From Variovorax sp. JS1663 (lineage in GTDB: Bacteria; Pseudomonadota; Gammaproteobacteria; Burkholderiales; Burkholderiaceae_C): 64,000 nucleotides of DNA. The position numbers were made by a program, and so were the translations under genes. The notes under the pieces are model-generated. The model worked only from the letters and a program-made list of their open reading frames with translations, was not told the origin of the DNA and searched no databases. The stretch is taken from NCBI RefSeq assembly GCF_002157355.1, contig NZ_LYMK01000026.1, positions 1-64,000 on the forward strand, written 5' to 3'. This document shows positions 51,701 to 60,801 of the stretch, piece after piece (position 1 is the first letter of the stretch; each line of letters starts with the position of its first letter).

Positions 51701-53065
51701 GAGGATGGCCTCGTACTGCGCGCGCTCGAGGCCCGCATAGGGCCAGGCGCGGCGTACCAGGGCGAAGAGCGCTTCTTCCTCCCATTCCTGGCAGGCGGTC
51801 TCGGCCACGATCTGCTGGGCCAGCACGTCCAGCGGCGCGCGCGGAATGCGCAGGGCGTCGAGCTCGCCGCGGCGGATGCAGTCCAGCAGCGCCGCGCACT
51901 CCACCAGCTCGTCGCGCGATTGCGGGAAAAGCCGCGCCTTGGGCGTGCCGCCCACCGCATGGCCCGAGCGGCCGGCGCGCTGCAGGAAGGTCGCGATGGC
52001 GCGTGGCGAGCCCAGCTGGCACACCAGGTCCACGTCGCCGATGTCCAGGCCCAGCTCCAGCGAGGCGGTCGCCACCAGCACCTGCAATTCGCCGCGCTTG
52101 AGGCGCTGCTCGGCGTCGAGGCGCGCTTCCTTGGCCAGGCTGCCATGGTGCGCGGCAACCGCTTCCTTGCCGAGGCGCTCGCCCAGGTGGCGCGCGGCCC
52201 GCTCGGCCATGCGCCGCGTGTTGACGAAGACCAGCGTGGTGCGGTGCATCAGCACCAGTTCGGCCACGCGCGCATAGACCTGGTCCCATTGCTCGTGCGT
52301 CATCACCGCGCCCAGGGGCTGAGGCGGCAGCTCGAGCGCCAGGTCGCGCTGCTTCGCATAGCCGATGTCGACGATCTCGCAGTCGGCCACGCCGGCGTGC
52401 ACATGCGCCGCGCCCACCAGGAAGCGCGCGACCTCCTCGATCGGCTTCTGCGTGGCCGAGAGGCCGATGCGGGTGAGCCGCCCGCCGGCCAGCGCCTGCA
52501 GGCGTTCCAGCGACAGCGCGAGGTGGCTGCCGCGCTTGCCGGCGGCGATGGCATGGATCTCGTCCACGATCACCGTGCGCACGGTGGACAGCATGCGCCG
52601 GCCCGAGACGGAGCCCAGCAGCACGTAGAGCGATTCCGGTGTGGTCACCAGGATGTGCGGCGGCCGGCGCAGGCTCTGCTGGCGCTCGCGCGGTGCCGTG
52701 TCGCCGGTGCGCACGGCGCTGCGGATGGCGACGTTGGGCAGGCCCAGGCGCGCGAGCTCGTCGCGGATGCCGGCCAGCGGCAGTTCCAGGTTCAGGTGGA
52801 TGTCGTTGGAAAGCGCCTTCAGCGGCGAGACGTAGACCACCGTGGTTTCATCCGGCAGCCCCTCCGGTGCCAGGCCCTGGCGCACCAGGGCGTCCAGCGC
52901 GGCGAGGAAGGCGGTCAGCGTCTTGCCGGAGCCGGTGGGTGCCGCGACCAGGGTGTGGCGCCCGGCGCGGATCGCCGGCCAGGCGGCCTTTTGCGCGTCG
53001 GTGGGCGCTGGAAAGCTGCGGCTGAACCAGCCGGCGACGGCGGGGTGGAAATCGGCCAGGGGCAT
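48710..53065 (-). CDS. lhr: large ATP-dependent helicase Lhr
   Basis: 1451 residues, near the length of E. coli Lhr. The N-terminal SF2 helicase core has Q-motif-like PTDAQKAAWP, Walker A APTGSGKT (42-49), DEIH (168-171), and motif VI QRAGRSGH near 365. A winged-helix and beta-barrel core follow (to about 870), and a long C-terminal DNA-glycosylase-like extension. Lhr unwinds RNA:DNA hybrids and takes part in DNA repair, with uracil-glycosylase activity reported for the C-terminal part in some species. It appears complete. Confidence 0.93.
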   Translation of the reverse strand: MPLADFHPAVAGWFSRSFPAPTDAQKAAWPAIRAGRHTLVAAPTGSGKTLTAFLAALDALVRQGLAPEGLPDETTVVYVSPLKALSNDIHLNLELPLAGIRDELARLGLPNVAIRSAVRTGDTAPRERQQSLRRPPHILVTTPESLYVLLGSVSGRRMLSTVRTVIVDEIHAIAAGKRGSHLALSLERLQALAGGRLTRIGLSATQKPIEEVARFLVGAAHVHAGVADCEIVDIGYAKQRDLALELPPQPLGAVMTHEQWDQVYARVAELVLMHRTTLVFVNTRRMAERAARHLGERLGKEAVAAHHGSLAKEARLDAEQRLKRGELQVLVATASLELGLDIGDVDLVCQLGSPRAIATFLQRAGRSGHAVGGTPKARLFPQSRDELVECAALLDCIRRGELDALRIPRAPLDVLAQQIVAETACQEWEEEALFALVRRAWPYAGLERAQYEAILGMLVEGFATRNGPRAGYVHRDAVHHRLRERRGARMTALTSGGTIPETGDYSVVLEPQAHQIGTVNEDFAVESLAGDVFQLGNTSYRILRIEPGRVRVEDAQGAAPNIPFWLGEAPGRSDELSAGVSRLREEIGERIQNEGAQAAVQWLQARIAGLSEDAARQLVDHLARTLGVLGVLPSQRQIVLERFFDESGGMQLVIHSPFGSRLNRAWGLALRKRFCRKFNFELQAAATEDAIVLSLSTSHSFALDEVARYLHSATALDVLVQALLDAPLFGVRWRWNATTALALPRFVGGRKVAPQLQRMKSEDLLASVFPDQVACAENLAGEREVPDHPLVAQTLDDCLHEAMDAEGWLALLRRMEAGEVRVAARDLPAPSPLAAEVLSARPYAFLDDAPLEERRTQAVQSRRYTDPESADDLGRLDPEAISAVREEAWPDPRHADEMHEALNGLGLLTAEEAARDRAWAPWLAELVRAGRATRLRPPGDEDGLWVAAERLSLLRLLHPAAGMEPAIEAPAGYGQAPASRDAALRELLQSRLGGLGPVTLQTLAAQLRLPAAEIETALLGLQAEGLVLHGRFTPDAAAPEWCERHLLARIHRYTLKRLRREIEPVEPRDFARFLFEWQHLSAGARVSGPEALAGVLTQLEGYEAPAALWESELLTARVNDYASPWLDDLCTAGRVMWTRLRPATAEGRTGRAGTSLRSTPILLLPRRSAALWTGLAPVPADDEALGSRARRVAEWLGGHGASFFDEIADGARLLGTELEDALSELVARGRVRCDSYAGLRALLVPASKRAGMHAHHRRRRGALFGIEDAGRWSLARPAAASAAEASSADAVEQVARVLLRRYGVMAWHLIEREAAWLPPWRELVRCYRRLEARGEIRGGRFIAGLSGEQFALPEAIGLLRQVRRQAPDAELICLSAADPANLLGSVLPGNRVPRVPGSRVLYLGGVPIAASVGGEIQLLAPLEAALEKHARRILTLSPAVRGGLAAEQALA

Positions 53066-53289
53066 GAAATGAAGGCTGCGAGGACGGCCGTGCGGGGGGC
53101 CGGGCGCTGGGGCATGTTACGCGGCCACGGCGAAGTCCGCGCTGCCCCCCTCAGTTCAGGCCTCTTCCGCGGATGTCAAGCCGCGGAGCCGATCCGGAAA
53201 GAGCAAGCGCGCGCCAAATACTCCCATCCTGCCGCCGCCGTTACAAAACATCATGTTCCGGTCAGGTCTTCCGTCTATTTGTTCACACC

Positions 53290-53386
53290 TCTCCCGGCGG
53301 AATCGGGCGCACACTATGTGCACGGTTTCTCTGGGGGATTGCTGCAAAGGCAATCATTGGGCTCGCTTCAGGCGAGCCCTTTTTTT
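53290..53386 (+). ncRNA. candidate structured small RNA or leader ending in a terminator
   Basis: A gene-free stretch of about 375 bp separates lhr and dusA. Its last 100 bases fold into successive hairpins: CCCG/CGGG (about 53293-53307), GCACA-cta-TGTGC (53309-53321), GATTGC/GCAATC (53337-53355) and then a rho-independent terminator. No coding gene on the plus strand could own that terminator. It may be an unannotated sRNA or an attenuator for dusA. No promoter stood out. Confidence 0.4.
53359..53386 (+). terminator. rho-independent terminator upstream of dusA
   Basis: GGGCTCGC and GCGAGCCC form a perfect 8-bp stem with a short loop, followed by seven T. It precedes the dusA start by 55 bp, so dusA must have its own promoter or rely on readthrough. 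Confidence 0.9.
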
Positions 53387-53441
53387 GCCCCTGCCATGCG
53401 CGCGAACGCCGCCGCGTACCATCGCGGCCGGACCGCCCCGT

Positions 53442-54443
53442 ATGAACGACCCGCTCAATCTGCACATTCGAGAAAAGACCGTCTCCGTCGCCCCCATGAT
53501 GGATTGGACGGACCGGCATTGCCGCTACTTCCACCGCCTGATGACCCGCCGCGCGCTGCTCTACACCGAAATGGTGACCACCGGCGCGCTGATCCACGGC
53601 GACGTGGCGCGCCACTTGCGCTTCCATGCCGAGGAGCATCCTGTCGCGCTGCAGCTCGGCGGCAGCGAGACGGCGGACCTGGCACATTGCGCGAAGCTGG
53701 GCGAGGACTGGGGCTACGACGAGATCAACCTCAACTGCGGTTGCCCCAGCGAGCGGGTACAGCGCGGCGCCTTCGGTGCCTGCCTGATGAAGGAGCCGCA
53801 GCTGGTGGCCGACTGCGTGAAGGCGATGGTGGATGCGGTGAGCGTGCCGGTCACGGTCAAGCACCGCATCGGCGTGGACAAGACCGAGTCCTACGAATTC
53901 GTGCGCGACTTCGTCGGCAAGGTGAGCGAGGCCGGCTGCCGCGGCTTCATCGTCCATGCGCGCAATGCCTGGCTGAAAGGCCTGTCGCCCAAGCAGAACC
54001 GTGAGATCCCGCCGCTGCGCTACGAGTTGGTGCACCGGCTGAAGCACGACTTTCCCGAGCTGTCGATCTCGATCAACGGCGGCTTCGTCGACGACGAACA
54101 GATGCAGCAGCACCTGCGGCTGCTGGATGGCGTGATGATCGGGCGCGAGGCCTATCACAACCCCTGGTGGCTGGCCCGGTGGGACGAGGTCTTCTACCGC
54201 GAGGCGCCGTCCGCGCTGACGCGCGAGGCAGTGGAAGAGGCGATGTGCGACTACATGGCGCGCGAGGCGGCCGACCATGGCACGCCGTGGTCGAACATTG
54301 CGCGCCACATGCTGGGCCTGCGCAACGGCCTGCCCGGCGCGCGCCGCTGGCGGCAGGTGTGGAGCGACCACCGGCTCAAGGCGCGTACACCGCACGAGGT
54401 CATGGCGCTCGCGCACGAGCCGGCTGCGGCGCTGGCCGACTGA
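53442..54443 (+). CDS. dusA: tRNA-dihydrouridine(20/20a) synthase DusA
   Basis: 333 residues of the Dus TIM-barrel family. The FMN-binding start is VSVAPMMDWTDRHCRYFHRL; the catalytic Cys lies in NLNCGCPSERVQRGAFGACLM; the KHRIGVDKTESYEFV and HARNAWLKGLSPKQNREIPPL blocks are DusA-specific. It reduces U20/U20a in tRNA D-loops using NADPH and FMN. Start at 53442 chosen because homology begins there; upstream in-frame sequence is the terminator. Confidence 0.95.
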   Translation: MNDPLNLHIREKTVSVAPMMDWTDRHCRYFHRLMTRRALLYTEMVTTGALIHGDVARHLRFHAEEHPVALQLGGSETADLAHCAKLGEDWGYDEINLNCGCPSERVQRGAFGACLMKEPQLVADCVKAMVDAVSVPVTVKHRIGVDKTESYEFVRDFVGKVSEAGCRGFIVHARNAWLKGLSPKQNREIPPLRYELVHRLKHDFPELSISINGGFVDDEQMQQHLRLLDGVMIGREAYHNPWWLARWDEVFYREAPSALTREAVEEAMCDYMAREAADHGTPWSNIARHMLGLRNGLPGARRWRQVWSDHRLKARTPHEVMALAHEPAAALAD

Positions 54444-54460
54444 TCGCTCGGCGGGCGGCC

Positions 54461-55072
54461 TCAGGCGGCCATCAGCCGCGCCTCGGGCACGTCCTCGATG
54501 GTGGTGCGGCGCAGCTCGCGACGCTCGGCGATGTCGTAGCGGCGTCCGCGGTGCAGGGTGCTGCGGTTGTCCCACATCACCAGGTCGCCCACCTGCCACT
54601 CGTGGCGGTAGACGAACTCGTGCTGGGTCGCGTGCTCCAGCATCCTGCAGGTACATGCGCGACTCGGCCGTGGGCCAACCGATGATCTGGCGCGCATGCA
54701 CGCCGACGAAGAGCAGCTTGCGGCCGGAGCCGGCGTGCGTCTCCACCAGCGGCCAGACGGCGGGCGGGATGGCCTTCTTCTGCTCGTCGGTGTAGGCCTC
54801 GTCGCCCAGCAGGATGCGCGTGTGCAGCGCGTAGTGCTCGGCACGCAGGTCCTGCGCCTCGGCCTTGGTGCGCTCGGGCAGTGCATCGTAGGCTGCGCGC
54901 AGGTCGGCGAACTCGGTGTTGCCGCCCCAGCTGGGCAGCACCAGCGCGTGCAGCATCGAGTAAGCGGCGCGCGGGTCCTGGAAGGAGCTGTCGCTGTGCC
55001 AGAGCTGGTTGGCGAAGTTCGAGAGGTTCTTGGGCGAGTCGCGGTGCATGGGCGTGCGCGATGCGCTGGACA
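54461..55072 (-). pseudogene. TauD/TfdA-type dioxygenase, truncated and frameshifted
   Basis: Clear TfdA-family sequence in two frames. One frame gives the middle with the Fe-binding HxD (LWHSDSSFQ) and GGNTEFADLRAAYDAL, ending SRMYLQ. A shift at about 54645-54652 moves the homology to a second frame, LEHATQHEFVYRHEWQVGDLVMWDNRSTLHRGRRYD, which holds the second iron His. The N-terminal third is missing: homology ends at about 55050-55072, where IclR-type sequence on the other strand begins. It is very likely non-functional unless the frameshift is a sequencing error. Confidence 0.8.
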
Positions 55073-55216
55073 TGCTGATCATCGATTCGGTGCGCCCGCG
55101 CACCGCCCTGATCAGCTCGCGCATCGAGGTGGGCGCTCGGGCGCGTCGCGCCGAGGTTGCTGGAGACCGTGCAGCAGATCAACGCGGAGATCGGCATCGC
55201 GTCGCCGGCTGACTGA
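55051..55216 (+). pseudogene. IclR-family regulator, C-terminal remnant
   Basis: On the plus strand, GVRDALDMLIIDSVRPRTALISSRIEVG resembles the start of an IclR effector domain. A frame change near 55135-55145 leads to RVAPRLLETVQQINAEIGIA and a TGA at 55214-55216, like an IclR C-terminus. The helix-turn-helix and most of the sensor domain are gone. The fragment joins directly to the TfdA fragment, so both genes were cut in the same event or by successive deletions. Confidence 0.5.
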
Positions 55217-55222
55217 ACACCC

Positions 55223-55870
55223 TCAGTTCGCGGCCTCGAGCCCGTTGCGGAAATGCTCCTGCATGCGGGCCATCGCGGCCGCCGGGTCGCGTGCCCGGAT
55301 CGCGGCCATCACGGCGCGGTGCTCTTGCAGCGACTCCGCGATGCGGCCCGTCTTGAACAGCGAGTTGTGGCGATTGAGCTTCATCACCTTGCGCAGGTCG
55401 GCCACCATCTGGTCGCGCCAGCGGTTGTCGGCGATGGCCATGACCCGCATGTGGAAGCGCTCGTTGATCGCAAAGAAGTGGGCGCGGTCCACCTGGCCCG
55501 GCACCGCGGCGGCCTCGAGCTCGGCATGCAGGGCCTCGAGCTCGGCCAGCTGGGCCTCCGTGGCCCGTTTGGCCACCACGCCGACGGCGTCGCTCTCCAG
55601 CAGGCTCAGCAAGTGGTAGACGTCCGCGAGGTCCTTTTCGGACACCTCAGTCACATAGGCGCCGCGCCGCACCTTCATCGTGACAAGGCCCTCGGCTGCC
55701 AGCACTTTCAGGGCCTCGCGCAAGGGCGTCCGGCTGATCCCGTACTCCTCCGCCAGCTTGAGCTCGTCGATCCAGGCGCCGGGCTCCAGGTCGCGGTTGA
55801 AGATGCGCTGGCGCAGTAGCTCCGCCACCTCCTCGTAGAGGGCGCGCGGGGTGAGGGTGACGGCGGACAT
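55223..55870 (-). CDS. GntR-family (FCD) transcriptional regulator
   Basis: 215 residues. The N-terminal winged helix has LKLAEEYGISRTPLREALKVLAAEGLVTMKVRRGAYV; the C-terminal FCD all-helical sensor has the metal-site His residues (FHMRVM, EHRAVMAAI, QEHF). It is divergent from the methylmalonyl-CoA mutase operon and probably controls it, with an acyl-CoA or organic acid as effector. The ATG at 55870 was chosen over 55888; neither has a clear ribosome site. Confidence 0.87.
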   Translation of the reverse strand: MSAVTLTPRALYEEVAELLRQRIFNRDLEPGAWIDELKLAEEYGISRTPLREALKVLAAEGLVTMKVRRGAYVTEVSEKDLADVYHLLSLLESDAVGVVAKRATEAQLAELEALHAELEAAAVPGQVDRAHFFAINERFHMRVMAIADNRWRDQMVADLRKVMKLNRHNSLFKTGRIAESLQEHRAVMAAIRARDPAAAMARMQEHFRNGLEAAN

Positions 55871-55886
55871 GCGCGAACTGTACCGC

Positions 55887-55928
55887 AACTCAAGGAGTTT
55901 GAATTAATAATTACAGATGGGTTAGACT
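55887..55928 (+). promoter_or_regulatory. promoter and dyads upstream of the methylmalonyl-CoA mutase operon
   Basis: TTGAAT (55899-55904) and TAGACT (55923-55928) with an 18-bp spacer form a candidate promoter. A perfect dyad AATTA-A-TAATT (55902-55912) overlaps the -35, and another, AACTC-AAG-GAGTT (55887-55899), lies just before it. FCD-type GntR regulators bind short A/T-rich dyads of this size. Functional role is predicted. Confidence 0.5.
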
Positions 55929-56004
55929 CGCACAAAGTTTTAATCCCGCGCGTCTTTGCGCGGACCGTCCTTCACCCGAGCCAGACCCTCGCAAAGCGGT
56001 GCCC

Positions 56005-58167
56005 ATGAGCAGCAAACCCGAACCGACCTTCCAAACCGCCACCCTCGACGTCTGGGCCAAGGCCGCTGCCAAGTCGGCCCCCGGCGGGGACCTGGCGGCG
56101 CTGAACTGGCGCACGCCGGACGGCATCACGGTCAAGCCGCTCTACACGGCGGCCGACCTGCAGGGCCTGAAGTACACCGATACGCTGCCCGGCTTCGAGC
56201 CCTATCTGCGCGGCCCGCAGGCCACCATGTACGCGGTGCGGCCCTGGACCATCCGGCAGTACGCCGGCTTCTCCACGGCCGAGGAATCGAACGCCTTCTA
56301 CCGCAAGGCCCTGGCCGCGGGCGGGCAGGGCGTGAGCGTGGCCTTCGACCTGGCCACCCACCGCGGGTACGACAGCGACCATCCGCGCGTCACCGGCGAC
56401 GTCGGCAAGGCCGGCGTGGCGATCGACAGCGTGGAGGACATGAAGATCCTGTTCGACCAGATCCCGCTGGACAAGGTGAGCGTCTCCATGACCATGAACG
56501 GCGCGGTGCTGCCGGTGCTGGCGGGCTACATCGTGGCGGCGGAGGAGCAGGGCGTACCGCAGGCCCAGCTGTCGGGGACCATCCAGAACGACATCCTCAA
56601 GGAGTTCATGGTCCGCAACACCTACATCTTTCCGCCCGAACCTTCGATGCGGATCATCGGCGACATCATCGCGTACACCGCGCAGAACATGCCGAAGTTC
56701 AACTCGATCTCGATCAGCGGCTACCACATGCAGGAGGCGGGCGCCAACCAGGCGCTGGAGCTGGCCTTCACGCTGGCCGACGGCAAGGAGTACGTGAAGA
56801 CGGCGCTGGCCAAGGGGCTCGACGTCGATGGCTTCGCAGGCCGGCTGAGCTTCTTCTGGGCCATCGGCATGAACTTCTACCTGGAAGTGGCCAAGATGCG
56901 CGCGGCGCGCCTGCTGTGGTGCCGGATCATGAAGGAGTTCAATCCCAAGAACCCCAAGAGCCTGATGCTTCGCACCCACTGCCAGACCTCCGGCTGGAGC
57001 CTGACCGAGCAGGACCCGTACAACAACGTGGTGCGCACCACCATCGAGGCGATGGCCGCGGTCTTCGGTGGCACGCAGAGCCTGCACACCAATGCGCTGG
57101 ACGAGGCGATAGCCCTGCCCACCGAGTTCAGCGCGCGCATCGCGCGCAACACGCAGCTCATCATCCAGGAAGAGACGCACATCACGAACGTGATCGATCC
57201 CTGGGCCGGCAGCTACATGATGGAGAAGCTCACGCAGGACATGGCGGACGCGGCCTGGGCCATCATCGAGGAGGTCGAGGCCATGGGCGGCATGACCCGC
57301 GCGGTCGACAGCGGCTGGGCCAAGCTCAAGATCGAGGCGGCCGCCGCCGACAAGCAGGCGCGCATCGACTCGGGGCAGGACGTGATCGTGGGCGTCAACA
57401 AGTACAAGCTGCAGAACGAGGACACGCACGACATCCTGCAGATCGACAACGTCAAGGTGCGCGACAGCCAGGTTGCCCGGCTGAAGTCCGTGCGCGAGAA
57501 GCGCGACGGCGCCAAGGTGCAGGCGGCGCTCGACGCATTGACCGCCGCCGCCGAGAGCGGCGAGGGCAACCTGCTGGCGCTGAGCGTGGAAGCCGTGCGC
57601 CTGCGTGCGACGGTGGGCGAGATCAGCGACGCGCTCGAGAAGGTCTATGGCCGCCACCGCGCCGACACGCAGAAGGTGACCGGCGTCTACGCCGCCGCCT
57701 ACGACTCGGCCGAGGGCTGGGAGGCGCTGCAGAAGGAGATCGCCGCCTTCGCCGAGGAGCAGGGCCGGCGCCCGCGGGTGATGATCTCCAAGCTGGGCCA
57801 GGACGGCCACGACCGCGGCGCGAAGGTGGTCGCGACCGCCTTTGCCGACCTGGGCTTCGACGTCGACATGGGGCCACTGTTCCAGACGCCCGAGGAATGC
57901 GCGCGCCAGGCGATCGAGAACGACGTGCATGCGGTCGGCGTCAGCACGCTGGCCGCCGGCCACAAGACGCTGGTGCCGGCCATCATCGAGGAGCTGAGGA
58001 AGCAGGGCGCTGACGACATCATCGTCTTCGTCGGCGGTGTCATTCCGCGGCAGGACTACGAGTTCCTCTACGAGGCGGGCGTCAAGGGCATCTATGGGCC
58101 GGGCACGCCGATTCCGGCGAGCGCGAAGGACGTGCTGGAACAGATCCGCGCGGCGGTCGCGGCTTGA
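56005..58167 (+). CDS. scpA: methylmalonyl-CoA mutase, single-chain type
   Basis: 720 residues, as in ScpA/MUT. The catalytic TIM barrel (about 35-520) carries TMYAVRPWTIRQYAGFSTAEESNAFYR; the C-terminal cobalamin domain has the B12-binding DGHDRG with His602. It interconverts (R)-methylmalonyl-CoA and succinyl-CoA. ATG at 56005 preferred over the GTG at 55999. It heads an operon with its chaperone, both carboxylase subunits and an epimerase-like protein. Confidence 0.95.
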   Translation: MSSKPEPTFQTATLDVWAKAAAKSAPGGDLAALNWRTPDGITVKPLYTAADLQGLKYTDTLPGFEPYLRGPQATMYAVRPWTIRQYAGFSTAEESNAFYRKALAAGGQGVSVAFDLATHRGYDSDHPRVTGDVGKAGVAIDSVEDMKILFDQIPLDKVSVSMTMNGAVLPVLAGYIVAAEEQGVPQAQLSGTIQNDILKEFMVRNTYIFPPEPSMRIIGDIIAYTAQNMPKFNSISISGYHMQEAGANQALELAFTLADGKEYVKTALAKGLDVDGFAGRLSFFWAIGMNFYLEVAKMRAARLLWCRIMKEFNPKNPKSLMLRTHCQTSGWSLTEQDPYNNVVRTTIEAMAAVFGGTQSLHTNALDEAIALPTEFSARIARNTQLIIQEETHITNVIDPWAGSYMMEKLTQDMADAAWAIIEEVEAMGGMTRAVDSGWAKLKIEAAAADKQARIDSGQDVIVGVNKYKLQNEDTHDILQIDNVKVRDSQVARLKSVREKRDGAKVQAALDALTAAAESGEGNLLALSVEAVRLRATVGEISDALEKVYGRHRADTQKVTGVYAAAYDSAEGWEALQKEIAAFAEEQGRRPRVMISKLGQDGHDRGAKVVATAFADLGFDVDMGPLFQTPEECARQAIENDVHAVGVSTLAAGHKTLVPAIIEELRKQGADDIIVFVGGVIPRQDYEFLYEAGVKGIYGPGTPIPASAKDVLEQIRAAVAA

Positions 58168-58169
58168 AC

Positions 58170-59251
58170 ATGCCTGTGGCCCGAACCGCGGTGTCGGTCG
58201 AAGCGCTGACCGAGGCCGATGGCCTGCGGCAGCGCCGCGCCATCGCCAAGGCCATCACACTGCTCGAGTCCACGCGCGCCGATCACCGGGCCCAGGCCGA
58301 CGAGCTGCTGACGGCGCTGCTGCCGCTGACCGGCCGGTCGTTCCGCCTGGGCATCTCGGGCGTGCCGGGCGTGGGCAAGTCCACCTTCATCGAGACGCTG
58401 GGGCTGCATCTGATCGAGCGCGGCCATCGGGTCGCGGTGCTCACCATCGACCCGTCGTCCACAGTCTCGGGAGGCTCGATCCTCGGCGACAAGACGCGCA
58501 TGGAAAGGCTGTCGGTGCACGAGCGCGCCTACATCCGGCCCAGTCCCTCCAGCGGCACGCTCGGCGGCGTGGCGGAGAAGACGCGCGAAGCCATGCTGGT
58601 GTGCGAGGCCGCGGGCTACGACGTTGTCATCGTCGAGACGGTCGGCGTGGGCCAGAGCGAGACCGCGGTCTCGGGCATGACGGACATGTTCGTGCTGCTG
58701 CAGCTGCCCAACGCCGGCGACGACCTGCAGGCCATCAAGAAGGGCGTGATGGAACTGGCCGACCTGGTGGTCATCAACAAGGCCGACATCGATCCCGATG
58801 CGGCGACCCGCGCGCAGGCCCAGATCACGTCGGCGCTGCGGCTGTTCGGGCATCACGGCAACCCGGCCCATGCGCATGTGGCGCACGGCACCGGGCAGGC
58901 AGCGCCGGTCCAGTGGCAGCCCAGGGTCATCCAGTCGAGCGCACTGCTCGGCACTGGCGTCGATGCCTTCTGGGACACGGTGCTGCAGTTCAAGTCGCTC
59001 CAGACCGCCAACGGCCGGCTGGCCGCGCGCAGGGAAAAGCAGGCGCTCGCGTGGATGTGGGAGCGCATCGACGCGGGGCTCAAGCAGGCCTTCAAGCAGC
59101 ACCCGAGGGTGCGCGCGATGCTCCCCGAGGCGCTGGCGCAGGTGGCAGCAGGCGCGCTGCCGGCCTCCACCGCGGCGCGCAATCTGCTCGCCGCCCAGGC
59201 CGCGCAGGTGCAAGATCCCGAAAACACACCAACCACTGTCGGAACAGGACC

Positions 59252-59255
<4 letters not shown>
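58170..59255 (+). CDS. meaB: methylmalonyl-CoA mutase-associated GTPase MeaB
   Basis: 361 residues of the MeaB/ArgK G3E GTPase family. The P-loop is GVPGVGKST (64-72); later come DPSSTVSGGSILGDKTRM and VVINKADID. It loads and protects the B12 cofactor of the mutase. It starts two bases after the mutase stop and overlaps the pccB start. An in-frame TTG at 58164 is possible but less likely. Confidence 0.94.
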
Positions 59256-60784
<1,529 letters not shown>

Positions 60785-60801
60785 GGCCGGGAGAGAAGAA
60801 C

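Noticed and set aside
53314..53444. Cys-rich leader peptide (MCTVSLGDCCKGN) upstream of dusA
   Set aside because: No stop codon before the dusA start and no ribosome site; the frame crosses the terminator stem. A structured RNA explains the segment better.
54461..55072. Functional taurine or 2,4-D dioxygenase gene
   Set aside because: The reading frame is broken near 54648 and the N-terminal third is missing at the junction with the IclR fragment.
53283..55124. 613-codon minus-strand frame spanning dusA and the TfdA fragment
   Set aside because: Only its first ~170 codons are TfdA-like. The rest is antisense to dusA after a frameshift and is low-complexity.
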